Source of the DNA: Siphonodentalium dalli | Taxonomy: Eukaryota; Mollusca; Scaphopoda; Gadilida; Siphonodentaliidae | Direction: 5' to 3' | Assembly (NCBI GenBank): GCA_032622095.1 | Contig: CP136066.1 | Span: 174,469,164-174,533,163 of the forward strand | DNA: 64,000 nucleotides | Shown here: positions 19,101-26,486 of the stretch, one piece after another | Layout of the letters: every line of letters begins with the position of its first letter | How positions within the stretch are numbered: the first letter of the stretch is position 1 | Made by a program: the position numbers and the translations under genes | The notes under the pieces: model-generated | The model's database searches: none | Seen by the model: the letters and a program-made list of their open reading frames with translations, nothing else | Told to the model about the DNA's origin: nothing

Positions 19101-21171
19101 GAGTGTGTGCTCTCTGTTCAGAAATGGAACTGTGCCACTCTCTTGACCAATCGTAAACTCTTTAGAGTTGCACCACTCTCTTTGACCAAACCCTGTCAAT
19201 TACTTCTTATTTTTATTTTGGCAGATATATGTGACCCGCCATATCAAATCCAGTCGTAAGTCTGGATTTTTTTTACCCTGTGCCAATGCATTCTCTTATA
19301 TATACGAGTCGACCATAGGTCGCCTCGCATATATAAGAGAATGCATTGGCCTAACAATTTTTTATCATTTTTTTTAAATAAATGTTTCTTACAATTTTTA
19401 GGACATAAAATAAAAAACATCCATTACCCTGCAGGGAGCCCCACACATATATAGAAGCATATAGAAGAAGCATATAGAAGAGAGTTGTCTGCTCATGTTT
19501 GTCTGGGGCTCTGTATGGGTGAAATTATAAAATTGTTAAAGAATACAAGAACAAATTATTAAAATTGTTAGGCCAATGCATTCTCTTATATAGGTGAGGT
19601 GACCTATGGTCGACTCGCATATATAAGAGAATGCATTGGCACAGGGTAAAAAAAATCCAGACTTACGACTGGATTTGATATGGCGGGTCACATATCAGCC
19701 CGAGGTAACTTCATATCAACCTGAGACCGAAGGTTATAACCTTTTGTATCACCACGAACGTCATATATCAAAATAGATATTCACGATTTCCATTAAAATT
19801 AAGGAGTAAACACCAGTTCGAAATGGCATGAAAGCCACACCATTAAGTCAATTTATAAATTGTTGTTATATCGGACTTTCACTTTGACAACTGCATACCC
19901 TGAATGGCTGTTACATTGGACGTAAACACTTTGCTTCGCTTGCTGATGTCTCAACTATCAGCCGAGTTTGGTGGGTTATCAGCCGAGTTTAGTCTGTTAT
20001 CAGTTGAGTTTGGAGTGATATCATCCGAGGTTGATAATAGGTCACTCAAGGCAAAAATGTGATATCTAATCAATAATAGACTATAATCTTAACACTTTCA
20101 TGACGGGAGCTGCGCTGATGCAGCATTAACAATCCTGTGCCAGTGCATTCTCTTATATGTGCGAGTCTCCCAATAGGAGACTCGCATATATAAGAGAATG
20201 CATTGGGACAGGTTTTTCGCAAAATTTCAGGAAGCTCCAGTATTGGAAGTGTTAAGAGAGCCAACAATAATTGGTATTCCACGATCCGTATCGATTGAAA
20301 TGTGTCTGTGACTAAATATTATTGGCATTCCAGAATATAAACTATTTCAGCAGCAGGCATCTCAAGTCAGACTATGATTCTCATGAAATTAGTTTTTATC
20401 ACATAATTAGCCCCTAAATCCAGCCTCATATTTTTTGTAAGACACACGTGTATTATTGGCACATGCAGTCATGTAGGATCTTAGTGCAATGATATCGATG
20501 TCAATGTCGGAACTTTATTATTATGTTAATTAGAATATAATTATGATATTCGATTTGTTGTGTTTGGTTATTTATTGTTGACTGTGAGATAAACAGGGTT
20601 AAAAATTTCAATGTGAAAAGAAGCATTTAAAATGGAACAATATTTTTTCTTGAAGGTTTCATTACCGTACTTCTTAATAATATTAATTTGTTTTAATCCC
20701 CACCATTTCAAGATTGTTTTTTCCTTGCTAAAATGTGATTAAGTGATAAAATAGATCTCAAATTCGTCGCAATTGTATAAAACATTTATTAACCTCATCC
20801 ACTAAATTCGATTTGAGACTCGCTAAAGCTCGGCTCAAATCAAATTTAGTGCACTTGGTTAATAAATTTTGTATAGAATTGCGACCCATTAGAGATCCTC
20901 TATTTCTTAAATTCATTTGCTTTAATAATTAATTTCATTATGGCTCATTTACAATAATCTTTGTCAATCAGCAAATTGAACATTATCATCAATCTGACAA
21001 ATAAATCTTATACACGTATGTTTATTTTATTGTAAGTAATTTTTCTTTACTTTCAGTGTTGGAGGGAGGAAATATTTTGAATGTAAACCAAAGTATGGAA
21101 GTTTTATAAAACCTGAGAACATGAAAGTCGGAGACTACCCTGAAGAAGAGTTAGATCTTGATGAGATTTAA
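4040..21171 (+). CDS. TBCB: Tubulin-folding cofactor B, complete gene (7 coding exons)
   Basis: TBCB takes alpha-tubulin from the chaperonin CCT and, with TBCE, feeds it into heterodimer assembly; with TBCE it can also dissociate dimers. Coding exons are 4040-4156, 9012-9155, 11433-11526, 13905-14049, 16023-16078, 18295-18367 and 21057-21171: 744 nt, 247 residues plus TAA, close to the usual length near 244. All six introns are GT-AG and every phase joins (0, 0, 1, 2, 1, 2). Residues about 9-92 form the ubiquitin-like domain, 120-166 a linker with a Lys/Glu-rich coiled coil, and about 165-240 the CAP-Gly domain with the tubulin-binding GKNDG at 205-209. The protein ends LDEI, the family's acidic aromatic-like tail that contacts TBCE. 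The gene shares a promoter with BIRC6. Introns of 2.0-4.9 kb are full of foldback elements and carry a dead LINE; all coding exons look intact. Confidence 0.96.
4504..6240 (-). mobile_element. 5'-truncated Jockey/CR1-type LINE in TBCB intron 1
   Basis: On the minus strand this contains the end of a non-LTR reverse transcriptase followed by a 3' untranslated region ending in a TATTTATTTTATTATTTATT simple-repeat tail (4504-4530), the usual signature of this LINE group. It breaks off abruptly at about 6240 within the sequence before the finger domain, as expected of incomplete reverse transcription. It is antisense to TBCB. Confidence 0.85.
4679..6235 (-). pseudogene. Broken reverse transcriptase of the LINE
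   Basis: Translating the minus strand gives, in order: a [12 protein letters not shown] segment, [18 protein letters not shown], motif A with [15 protein letters not shown], motif [11 protein letters not shown], motif C FADDCLLY, and a C-terminal region ending in [13 protein letters not shown]. All are hallmarks of Jockey/CR1-type reverse transcriptases. It is inactive: an in-frame TAA interrupts it near 5964, the two main open frames (5209-5880 and 4679-5332) are out of register, and the usual stretch after LEYA is partly deleted. The N-terminal endonuclease is missing. Confidence 0.9.
6241..7400. other. TBCB intron 1, no gene; TTGGC-rich patch
   Basis: No exon or known repeat is recognised. 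At 6675-6835 there is a cluster of about eight TTGGC/GCCAA words (for example GTTGGCACCATTGGCATTG), resembling nuclear-factor-1 half-sites or a decayed short tandem repeat. Confidence 0.5.
7401..7787. repeat. Foldback element, GAGGTCCCCAGAGGGTGAAT family, long copy
   Basis: The outer ends are complementary (AGGCCTCAAACTATGGTGCT ... AGCACTGTATTTTGAGGCC) and the inner core is a hairpin built on CCCCAGAGGGTGAATTTAGT and its complement ACTAAGTTCACCCTCTGGGG. Other family members lie at 9252-9395, 12190-12310, 18897-19047 and 30375-30440. Confidence 0.75.
8058..8150. repeat. Short foldback (GACCTATGGTCGTTTGTTGTA)
   Basis: GACCTATGGCTGTGGTCGTT with TTGTTGTA on the left is matched by TACAACAAACGACCATAGCA on the right, giving arms of about 28 bases. 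The flanks (GGTGGGAAATGTGAAGATAA) resemble the ACTAAATGGATTCTC family, suggesting a decayed relative. Confidence 0.6.
8195..8625 (+). repeat. Tandem repeat, about 165-bp unit, 2.5 copies
   Basis: Units share GGATACTCAGGCCTGGGTAT, a C-run, CCCTAAACCC..CTCAATCAAC, TATAAAGCAAAATAAGC and CTGATTTTTTTGTCATA. The TATAAAGCAAAATAAG words are at about 8310 and 8475. Each unit starts with a G-run and a C-run that can pair. Confidence 0.75.
8620..8645. repeat. Relic right end of the 213-bp TA hairpin family
   Basis: TTGATTATTTAGGGCATTACC followed by GTA matches the right terminus of the CAGTAATGCCC elements, without a left arm nearby. Confidence 0.5.
9012..9155 (+). CDS. TBCB: TBCB coding exon 2 (residues 40-87)
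   Basis: Follows acceptor TTTGCAG and begins [18 protein letters not shown], continuing the ubiquitin-like domain to [12 protein letters not shown]. Donor CAT|GTGAGT, phase 0. The segment LGSYP followed by an acidic turn and I-H is a strong family signature. Confidence 0.96.
9252..9395. repeat. Foldback element, CCCAGAGGGTGAAT family
   Basis: AGCAGAATGAGGTTCCCAGA on the left and GGGGACCTCATTCTGCAA on the right enclose a small loop containing the CCCACTGTGCGGG hairpin. It lies about 100 bp after the TBCB exon 2 donor. Confidence 0.75.
9419..9631. mobile_element. 213-bp TA-flanked hairpin element (CAGTAATGCCC termini), copy 1
   Basis: A near-perfect inverted repeat: it starts CAGTAATGCCCTAAATAATC and ends with the complement, flanked by TA (9417-9418, 9632-9633), the Tc1/mariner signature. 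Arms of about 100 bases meet at GAGAGCTTTCCGATGA. Three other copies in the window; two have exactly this length. Confidence 0.85.
9650..10490 (+). repeat. Diverged tandem repeat with CATGGCCGCC/GCAGCCATCTTGAATTTTAC words
   Basis: Two to three diverged units of roughly 250-290 bp share the order: ACATGGCC(G/A)CC..CAGCCATCTTG, TTTTACATTTAAATCCATCG, GCAGCCCACA-TTGGA, GGCATG-TTAG-ATCACCTC. A similar phrase occurs at 47080-47115. No coding potential. Confidence 0.65.
10616..11012 (+). mobile_element. TTAA-flanked element with two 69-bp palindromes (Pal-1), copy 1
   Basis: Flanked by TTAA (10616 and 11009). Ends are CCTTTACCCAACAGAACGG and the inverse GGCCGGTTTTGGCCGGTTTG-TTGTAAGG. TTAA target duplications and CCCTTT ends are typical of piggyBac-type elements. 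Inside are palindromes at 10646-10714 and 10794-10862, inverted relative to each other. No transposase. Reverse-oriented copies are at 50235-50627 and 52983-53383. Confidence 0.85.
10646..10714. repeat. 69-bp palindrome (P1)
   Basis: GCCAATGCATTCTCTTATAT with ATGCGAGTCGACC, centre ATAGGT, then the complementary arm ending GAGAATGCATTGGC. Type member of the module; others are at 10794, 14158, 15752, 15847, 19282, 19572, 20139, 39273, 39373, 41472, 50394, 50529, 53136, 53285, 62698 and 63030. Confidence 0.9.
11123..11368 (+). mobile_element. TTAA-flanked MITE, ACTAAATGGATTCTC family, copy 1
   Basis: TTAA (11123, 11365) flanks ends CCCTTTATATACTAAATGG and TTTTAGTAAAGAAAGGG. The interior has CGGAATGGTCTATTATTCAT, a CTGGAGGGGTTTTC block, and a hairpin around CGATAATAAGTTTGCGGAAC. 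It ends about 65 bp before TBCB exon 3. Relatives are at 18411, 37158, 50030, 54078 and 55673. Confidence 0.8.
11433..11526 (+). CDS. TBCB: TBCB coding exon 3 (residues 88-118)
   Basis: Follows acceptor TTTGTAG. Encodes [20 protein letters not shown] then [11 protein letters not shown]: the end of the ubiquitin-like fold and the conserved G-E-[FY]-E-DVS-VEKY block. Donor ACAG|GTAAAT leaves phase 1. Confidence 0.96.
11681..11854. mobile_element. TA-flanked hairpin element (CAGTAATGCCC family), loop-deleted copy
   Basis: Same TA flanks and termini as the 213-bp copies, but 174 bp long: one arm has lost the part GGAAATATGGCTTGTTGCCATT next to the loop, so the hairpin is asymmetric. Confidence 0.8.
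12190..12310. repeat. Foldback element, CAGAGGGTGAATTTG family
   Basis: AGCAGAATGAGGTCTGCAGA on the left pairs with CTGGGGACCTCATTTTGCAA on the right. A degenerate copy in TBCB intron 3. Confidence 0.7.
12529..12705. mobile_element. 177-bp TA-flanked MITE (CTCTCAGGTG termini), copy 2
   Basis: Termini CTCTCGGGTG ... CACCTGAGAG with TA on both sides (12527-12528, 12706-12707). Same length as the copy at 2851, in the inverse orientation. Confidence 0.8.
12710..13904 (+). other. TBCB intron 3, mostly unique sequence
   Basis: No repeat or exon seen except a relic GTACAGTACCCCTTTAA at 13859-13876, the right end of the family found complete at 49680-50033, only 29 bases before the exon 4 acceptor and inside the usual branch-point zone. 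Confidence 0.55.
13905..14049 (+). CDS. TBCB: TBCB coding exon 4 (residues 119-166, coiled-coil linker)
   Basis: Follows acceptor TTTTTTGCAG. In phase 1 it reads [17 protein letters not shown], then a Lys/Glu-rich helix ([17 protein letters not shown]) to MKDGDR. A longer basic-rich open frame overlapping it is the wrong phase. Donor ACAG|GTGATG, phase 2. A TTAA-flanked element starts only 51 bp beyond the donor. Confidence 0.94.
14101..14605 (+). mobile_element. TTAA-flanked element with one 69-bp palindrome (GTGCCAGG ends), copy 1
   Basis: TTAA at 14101 and 14602. Ends are CCCTTTGAGTGCCAGGTCC and CGGCCCCTGTCACTCAAATG. It contains palindrome 14158-14226 and, near the right end, GGGCCGATTTTACAGACCG. 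A closer-to-consensus copy is at 41421-41885. Confidence 0.8.
14745..15200 (-). repeat. Relic related to the hAT-like element at 21302
   Basis: On the minus strand it shares CACTGG.CA phrases: CCGGTGTGAGAAAATTTTGC, TGAACATGAAAATTGGACAA, CCTAGCATCTAGA and GGTTGGAAAATTGCCAACT with the interior of 21302-22417. The ends are not clear. Confidence 0.55.
15702..15949 (+). mobile_element. TTAA-flanked element with two palindromes (TCATGATGGGAGCTG ends), copy 1
   Basis: TTAA at 15702 and 15946; ends CCCTTTCATGATGGGAGCTG and GGAAGCTCCAGTCATGAAAGG. Palindromes at 15752-15820 (variant with CTCCCATAAGGAG centre) and 15847-15901 (one arm partly deleted). The 13 bases before its left TTAA (GACTATAATC region) are nearly the same as before the copy at 20089. 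Confidence 0.8.
16023..16078 (+). CDS. TBCB: TBCB coding exon 5 (residues 167-185, start of CAP-Gly)
   Basis: A 56-nt exon, too short for an open-frame scan. After acceptor ATTACAG it completes Arg167 and encodes [19 protein letters not shown] (glycine split). [11 protein letters not shown] is the first CAP-Gly hairpin. The donor GTAG|GTAAGT is strong. Confidence 0.95.
16100..16210 (+). repeat. One-ended relic of the GTGCTGAAGGGTACACAGG element
   Basis: GGGGTCACTCTCACCAAACA followed by three decaying direct copies of GTGCTGAAGGGTACACAGG. It begins about 20 bp after the exon 5 donor. Confidence 0.7.
16211..17403 (+). other. TBCB intron 5, no feature recognised
   Basis: AT-rich intronic sequence with no exon-like frame or repeat shared elsewhere in the window. 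Confidence 0.5.
17404..18260 (+). repeat. GTCCGTCC / GGTTTCCAGATGATAACTT repeat family, copy 1
   Basis: Begins near TATGCCCCCGATCTCCGATG, has a GTCCGTCCGTCC run, then phrases GATGATAACTTGATTTTGG and GAGAGTTATGACCCTTTTTC, and ends near GTCGGGGGCGTTACCTCCGC. It ends 34 bases before exon 6. Long open frames across it are repeat shadows. Confidence 0.65.
18295..18367 (+). CDS. TBCB: TBCB coding exon 6 (residues 187-209, CAP-Gly core)
   Basis: A 73-nt exon after acceptor CCATAG. Encodes [20 protein letters not shown] then NDG: the conserved W-x-G-V-x-YDEP-GKNDG core, whose GKNDG loop binds the acidic C-terminal tail of alpha-tubulin. Donor GGAAG|GTATTC, phase 2. Confidence 0.97.
18411..18618 (-). 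repeat. ACTAAATGGATTCTC family MITE, reverse copy
   Basis: Reads in reverse: TAGGAAATGTTCAGATAATA at the left, GAATCCATTTAGTAAAGAAA at the right. The right TTAA is degraded (GGGTAAAA). About 45 bp after the exon 6 donor. Confidence 0.65.
18897..19047. mobile_element. 151-bp hAT-like MITE with 8-bp duplication (TATAACAG)
   Basis: Starts CAAGTCTTGAAATAGTGTGT and ends with its complement; identical 8-mers TATAACAG flank it (18889-18896, 19048-19055). The core is the CCCCAGAGGGTGAATTTAGT hairpin shared by the family at 7401, with a tiny inner hairpin CCCCGCATAGCGGG as the loop. The long perfect arms suggest recent insertion. Confidence 0.9.
19227..19695. mobile_element. Inverted-repeat element GTGACCCGCCATATC with two 69-bp palindromes
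   Basis: Ends ATATGTGACCCGCCATATC and the complement, followed inwards by a small hairpin AATCCAGTCGTAAGTCTGGA and then palindromes 19282-19350 and 19572-19640. There is no TTAA at its ends, yet it carries the same palindrome pair as the TTAA elements. The middle (about 19395-19530) holds a different sequence with repeated CATATAGAAGA. Confidence 0.8.
20089..20255 (+). mobile_element. TTAA-flanked element with one palindrome, short copy
   Basis: TTAA at 20089 and 20252; ends CACTTTCATGACGGGAGCTG and GGAAGCTCCAGTATTGGAAG. It holds palindrome 20139-20207 with a TCTCCCAATAGGAGA centre. Only 167 bp: it looks like a one-palindrome deletion form of the element at 15702. Confidence 0.75.
20755..20900. 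repeat. Foldback (CAAATTCGTCGCAATTGTAT arms)
   Basis: AGATCTCAAATTCGTCGCAA through ACTAAATTCGATTTGAG pairs with CTCAAATCAAATTTAGTG through GAATTGCGACCCATTAGAG; the loop is ACTCGCTAAAGCTCGG. Single copy in the window, in TBCB intron 6. Confidence 0.7.
21057..21171 (+). CDS. TBCB: TBCB coding exon 7 (residues 210-247 and stop)
   Basis: Follows a clear polypyrimidine tract and TTTCAG. Encodes [20 protein letters not shown], then [18 protein letters not shown] and TAA. RYFEC/KYFEC and YG-F-KP are the last CAP-Gly strands, and the C-terminal DEI matches the family's conserved end. Confidence 0.97.
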
Positions 21172-21273
21172 ATGATATATTCAGCACTTCTAGCAATATC
21201 TCTAAAAAGCCCATGATAATCTGTGATAATCAGAAATAATTTCCATGTGAATATCATTTCTGTATTAGGCCAA

Positions 21274-21279
21274 AATAAA
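21274..21279 (+). terminator. TBCB: Candidate TBCB poly(A) signal AATAAA
   Basis: The first AATAAA after the stop codon, 102 bases downstream, followed by a TG-rich stretch (ACCTGTGATTCTGGTGA). A hAT-like element inserted directly after at 21302 would fall at or just past the cleavage site. Confidence 0.6.
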
Positions 21280-21301
21280 AAAGACCTGTGATTCTGGTGA
21301 C

Positions 21302-22417
21302 CAGGGACGGGGCTAGAAGGTTTCCGTTCGGGGGGTGTGCACCTTGGGAAATTCCAATTGCACCCCGCCCCTTGAATCATAATCTAACCGAACACAAGTT
21401 TTGCATAATTCCATTTGCATCCCCGCCCTTGCTGCACATCAGTGCTCAGTGCTAGCTCTTAGACCTAATATCCTTCATAAACCATGGTTCTGTATTCCCG
21501 GTATGAGAACATTCAGATATTTTAACCTGAAACACTGCATAAATCCTAACATCTAGAGGTCTAACTCCATACAAATGCACACAGCTACGGGCAAGAGACC
21601 ACGACACACTGGGCTGACCATGGTTATTCGGCCCGGTGTGAGAAAAATTTGAAATTTGAACAAGAAAATTGCAAATCCTAGCATCTAGACTGGCTTCAAC
21701 TGAAGCTTTCCTATAGTGTTGGAAATTTCAAACCTTATACCCCCCTCAGGTTGGAAAATTCTCCAACTGATGACCATTTCATCCACAAGTTTGACCAAAT
21801 GTAGTAAAATATTGTTAAACTTATTAGCATTTTAGTATTGGCCACGGGGGAGAGACAGTGACACTCCGGGCCGCCCATGGTTCGGCCCGGTGTGCGAAAA
21901 TTTTGTAATCTGAACAAGAAAATTGCAAAATCCTAGCATCTAGACTAGCCTCAAGCATTCCTAGAGTTGGAAATTTCAAACCTGACACCCCACTTAGGTT
22001 GGAAAATTTACAACTGATGACAATTCCAATGACAATGTTGACCAATATTGTTTTCTGAAATTAACTAGCAGTTTTTGACTGGCCACAGGGGAGGGACCAG
22101 GCCACATGCTTTCCAATTGTTGGAAATTTACAACCTGTCACCCCCCCTTAAGGTTGAAAAATATCCAACTGATGACCATTTCAGTCCAAAATTTTGACCA
22201 AAAATAGGAAAGAATGCAAATATTGATCCAAAAACAATTAATTCCCCTAAGAAATTGTTTGAAAATCAAACTACAAGAACATTTTCAACCTATTGTTGGT
22301 GTGAAATTTCCAACTAATGTTTTGGCAGGTATGAAATTTCCAACTGTTGAAAATTTTGACCAAAGTTGGGGGGGGTGAGGCAACCCCCAAACCCCCCCCC
22401 CTGTCGCCACGTCTCTG
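21302..22417. mobile_element. hAT-like non-autonomous element just past TBCB, 8-bp duplication CTGGTGAC
   Basis: Ends CAGGGACGGGGC and GCCACGTCTCTG (inverse match 10 of 12), flanked by identical CTGGTGAC (21294-21301, 22418-22425). The interior is several diverged tandem units with CCATGGTTCGGCCCGGTGTG, GCATCTAGACT and GTTGGAAATTTC-CAACCT. No transposase. It starts 23 bp after the TBCB AATAAA. Confidence 0.85.
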
Positions 22418-22425
22418 CTGGTGAC

Positions 22426-23242
22426 CAGCCCACCCCTATTCCGGTGCCCCCGACCATTTTAATTTTATTAAATTTGCAAAATTAGTACGCATCCAATTCT
22501 GATTCATTTCCGTATAAAATGGACACATTGCTGGTACTGTTAAACTGGAAATTATACCACACTTCAAATTGGTCGCAGCTGAATCAAACTTATGCGGAAT
22601 CAAATTTTTCATGTTTTATTCAATAAAACAATAAATTACACTATATTCTAATACTATATACTTAGTTTTATTATTTTATAGTACATTACAAACAAGGAGA
22701 AGAAGTCTGGGGGGTATTCATATTTATTTTGAGCAAAGTTGAAAATAAAATGAAAAAATAAAATGAAAAGTCACCTGCCCGCCCTATTTTTTTCTTGCCT
22801 GTCACCAGAAACACAGGTATATATTGTTTTGGCCTTACTAAAGTTCTCGTCTAATGATTGGTTTATATCACAGGCTATGCTGTCCCATAGTGTGATTGAC
22901 AGGTCACTAAATGATAAACTGGCACATAGTTTGATCGGAATTTCTGTAATAAATTTGGCATTGAGGTAATCATTAGCTTTTTAAAGATACCAATTTCATT
23001 GTTACTGTATGTTCCATGAATTTCTGTTTCATTATCTTGTTGACAGCATTGAGTCTGTCTCATCTCACTTATCACCAGTATCCATATACATTCCTCATAC
23101 AGTTATGAATGTTGAGTGATTGCTACTGAATGGTATTTGAATGATTTTTTTTGCAAGCCATGTTGTATTGATTTTCACACAGTGTTCATTTATTTTTGCT
23201 CATTAGGAATATTAGGACTGGCACTGTCTGGATACATTTTTG
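22426..23242. other. Intergenic, nothing recognised
   Basis: AT-rich sequence with no exon-like frame and no repeat shared elsewhere in the window. Confidence 0.5.
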
Positions 23243-23434
23243 TTAAAGATACGGATGGCTTTCACAATGGGTATTGCTGTTAAAATAGTCACATCTGTTA
23301 AAACGGCCATAAACAGAAAGAATATTTAAATATATGCAGATACCAATCATAAATATCGCATAGATAGCATGTTATTTTTAAGATTGTATGACATGTTAGT
23401 AAACAAAAGCCATGTTATGTTACAGTACAGCACG

Positions 23435-23645
23435 TAAAGAGTGTGCGATAACAAAACACTCAACACCTGGGAGACTCGACTAAGTAAAATTTAGTTAAAA
23501 CTGCCACCATGTTGTTTACAACATAATGGTATAGAGCTCAATAATCCTTGCCACTCAATATTTCGGTGTTGAATGGGTCACCGTGAATCACTCCCCCAAA
23601 AAAAAAATCACGGTGTTGAGTGTTTTGCTTATCACACACTCTTTA
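23435..23645. repeat. Foldback TAAAGAGTGTG ... CACACTCTTTA
   Basis: TAAAGAGTGTGCGATAACAA with AACACTCAACACC on the left is mirrored by GGTGTTGAGTGTTTTGCTTA and TCACACACTCTTTA on the right. Its last three bases TTA serve as the left target copy of the next element. Confidence 0.75.
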
Positions 23646-23699
23646 GGCCAAAACAAAATGAATGCGTGTTTCCCGTAACGAGCCCAAAAAAAAGAGAGA

Positions 23700-23899
23700 T
23701 GAGTGTTGTAGGGGGTGCAGTGGAGAGATGAGTTGTTGTAGGGGGCACGGGGGAGAGATGAGTAATTTATTAATTGACAGTTAACGTTGTAGGGGGCACA
23801 TGGGAGAGATGAGTAATTTGTTAGTGGACAGTTAATGTTGTAGTGGGTGCGGGGAACAGTCAACGTTGTAGGGGGAGTGGGGGAGAGATGAGTTGTAGG
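23700..23899 (+). repeat. Minisatellite GTTGTAGGGGGCACGGGGGA, left part
   Basis: Tandem units of about 29-60 bp built from GTTGTAGGGGGCACGGGGGA, GAGATGAGT and TTATTAATTGACAGTTAAC. The array is cut in two by the hAT-like element at 23900 and resumes at 25125. About 130 bp here (23758-23892) recur almost identically at 25264-25398. Confidence 0.85.
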
Positions 23900-25124
23900 C
23901 AGGGTTGGCTGATTTAAATCAAGCGATTTAAATCATTGATTTAAATCAAGATTTAAATCAATGATTTTTTTCAAAAAAATCATTGATTTAAATCAAAAAT
24001 TTGGAAATGATTGCATATGTCAAGAATTTGCATTTATATCTAACAAGGTTTTTTGTAAACTATAACATGATTATGATTAAACAATATACAAAATTGGATA
24101 ATAGATATGAAATTGTGCAGTAATTGTCAACCCTATACAAAACAGGCATACTACATGGTACCGTGATTACTGCTCCAACGGCTTGTTCCGCTTATTTGTA
24201 ACTACAATCAGATTCAGCACTCCTCATTACACTATTAAATTTCCTTTTCTGATTGCCATACATGTATATGCCAACCAAGTAATTCTACCATATACTCTGC
24301 CATCTAAACTACTCTAGTTGTCTAATGTCCATACCGGTACTTGATATATGGTTTGATTACATGTATGTCTTCAAGTCACGGAGGTGCAAAGGTGATTGAT
24401 AATATATTCAGTTCTCAGCCAAAATTTACTAAATTTATTAGTAAATCTTTAAGCACAGGTCTACTTATCCAGATATCACAACATTGGAACTCACATGGAC
24501 CTAGTGTATGCACAAATGAAGTCCATGGTTGCTATATCTGTTTTGCCATGATATTTGTGCTTGATACATGTAGTTATACAAAAAATAATAAATAATAAAA
24601 GAATTTTGATTAACGCTGCTAAATGACGTTATGACGTCGTGTGCTGGGCTGTTGGTGTTATTGCCATTTCCCAGTGGGAAAATATAGCGAGAATATCACA
24701 AGAACCATAAAACTGACTCAGTTGAAAGGCTAGTATCGTTCACAATCGTTGAACATCATACACTGTTTGAAACGTTGAGACACAATTATTCCGATGCACC
24801 AATCTCTGAGTTCCAGTTATGTATAACGGCCTACTTCTAGTATGCTAAAGTAGGTCCGTAGTATCTACGGATCATATAGCACACGGCGTGCACTTTTACG
24901 TCCGTAATAGTTACGGATGTCATAGCAGCGAAGAGGTTAATCCAGCCTTGGATATAATAAGCAACACCTTTTAGAACCTTCATTTATCAAAGACATTGCA
25001 CAATTGCATATTTTCATAACAATTAGAAGAAAAAAATCGATTTAAATCAAATAAATCTGATTTAAATCAATTAGATCGATTTTTTTGATTTATTTAAAAA
25101 AAATCAAAAAAATCACCAACCCTG
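23900..25124. mobile_element. hAT-like element inserted in the minisatellite, 8-bp duplication GTTGTAGG
   Basis: Starts CAGGGTTGGCTGATTTAAAT and ends AAAAATCACCAACCCTG, with GTTGTAGG on both sides (23892-23899, 25125-25132). The subterminal regions are strings of GATTTAAATCA. 1225 bp without a transposase frame. The duplicated 8-mer is itself the minisatellite word, so array identity alone could produce it. Confidence 0.85.
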
Positions 25125-25570
25125 GTTGTAGGGGGCATGGGGGAGAGATAAGTAATCTATTAGTTGATAGTTAACATTGTAGGGGATGCGGGGGAGAGAT
25201 GAGTTGTTGTAGGGGGCACGGGGGAGAGATGAGTTAAAGTTGTAGGGGGCACGGGGGAGAGATGAGTAATTTATTAATTGACAGTTAACGTTGTAGGGGG
25301 CACATGGGAGAGATGAGTAATTTGTTAGTGGACAGTTAATGTTGTAGTGGGTGCGGGGAACAGTCAACGTTGTAGGGGGAGTGGGGGAGAGATGAGTTGT
25401 AGGGGGCATGGGGGAGAGATAAGTAATCTATTAGTTGACAGTTAACATTGTAGGGGATGCGGGGGAGAGATGAGTTGATGTAGGGGGCACGGGGGAGAGA
25501 TGAGTAATTTATTAGTTGACAGTTAACATTTTAGGGGGCACGGGGGAGAGATGAGTAATTAATTAGTTGG
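25125..25570 (+). repeat. Minisatellite GTTGTAGGGGGCACGGGGGA, right part
   Basis: Continuation of the array at 23700. Strongly strand-asymmetric (G-rich plus strand with GGGGG runs every 25-30 bases). The proline-rich minus-strand open frame over it is a shadow of the repeat. Confidence 0.85.
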
Positions 25571-25663
25571 CTTCAGGGTCTTTGTTGGGAAATGTCAGGA
25601 CCCCCTATTTCAAACTGAAGTTCACACCCCCTGAACCAAGCAAAATTTTGAGCTGGGAATATT

Positions 25664-25793
25664 CATGAATGGACCTAACACCCCATGAGTGGACCTAACA
25701 CCCCATGAGTGGACCTAACACCCATGAGTGGACCTAACACCCCCACGAATGGACCTAACACCCCATGAGTGGACCTTACACCCCATGAATGGA
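25664..25793 (+). repeat. Minisatellite, 21-bp unit ATGAGTGGACCTAACACCCC, about six copies
   Basis: Near-identical head-to-tail units, with single-base variants (ATGAAT, ACGAAT, CCTTAC). Ends in a T-run. Confidence 0.9.
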
Positions 25794-26486
25794 TTTTTTT
25801 TTTTATCACAGGCCCACATTCGATGTCCTGTTGGACGTTTTGTAACCAGAAAATTTGAAGTGGCAAGTCGGTTTTCTGTTGATTACTAGTTAGTGTTGGT
25901 ATCTATATCATAGTATGTAGCTTATCAGTTAGTTAATCATGCATGGCATGTGGAATTCAAATTGTGCACACTATGGACAAAGTAATTAGTAAAGGTATTC
26001 TATATGTAATATATATATCTTACGATACCACAATACAACATCCTGTTCATGCAAAGTCATTCCATGGGCTTCATTTTGTGTTTTATATCTGTTGTAAATT
26101 GCGATTAACATGCATGCGAAAAAAATACAAAGCCCTGCACTTGCTAACAATCGGCACAAAATTTCTGAGTTTTCGATCGCAAATCTTGCATGTTTATGGA
26201 GAAGATAACTATTATTTGAGTTAATATTTAGATGTAAATGATATTTCTGGGTTTTATATATATGAAACGAGCGATTAAATCACATAATTGAATGTGAGAC
26301 AACATTTATAAGATTTTTATCAACACATCCTGAATTTTGTATGCACCCAGTAAAATTGTGATATGGCAATCCGATCATTGTTGTGTTCTTGTGATGAAAA
26401 ACCATTCTAATTAATGCGCCAAAAATAGGATTCAGTAACTTGTCAATTCTTGAGAACGACATTCGAAAACAGTGTATTTTGTGCTA

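Noticed and set aside
25113-25409. Proline/asparagine/tyrosine-rich 98-codon minus frame
   Set aside because: Produced by the G-rich minisatellite; its period equals the repeat unit.
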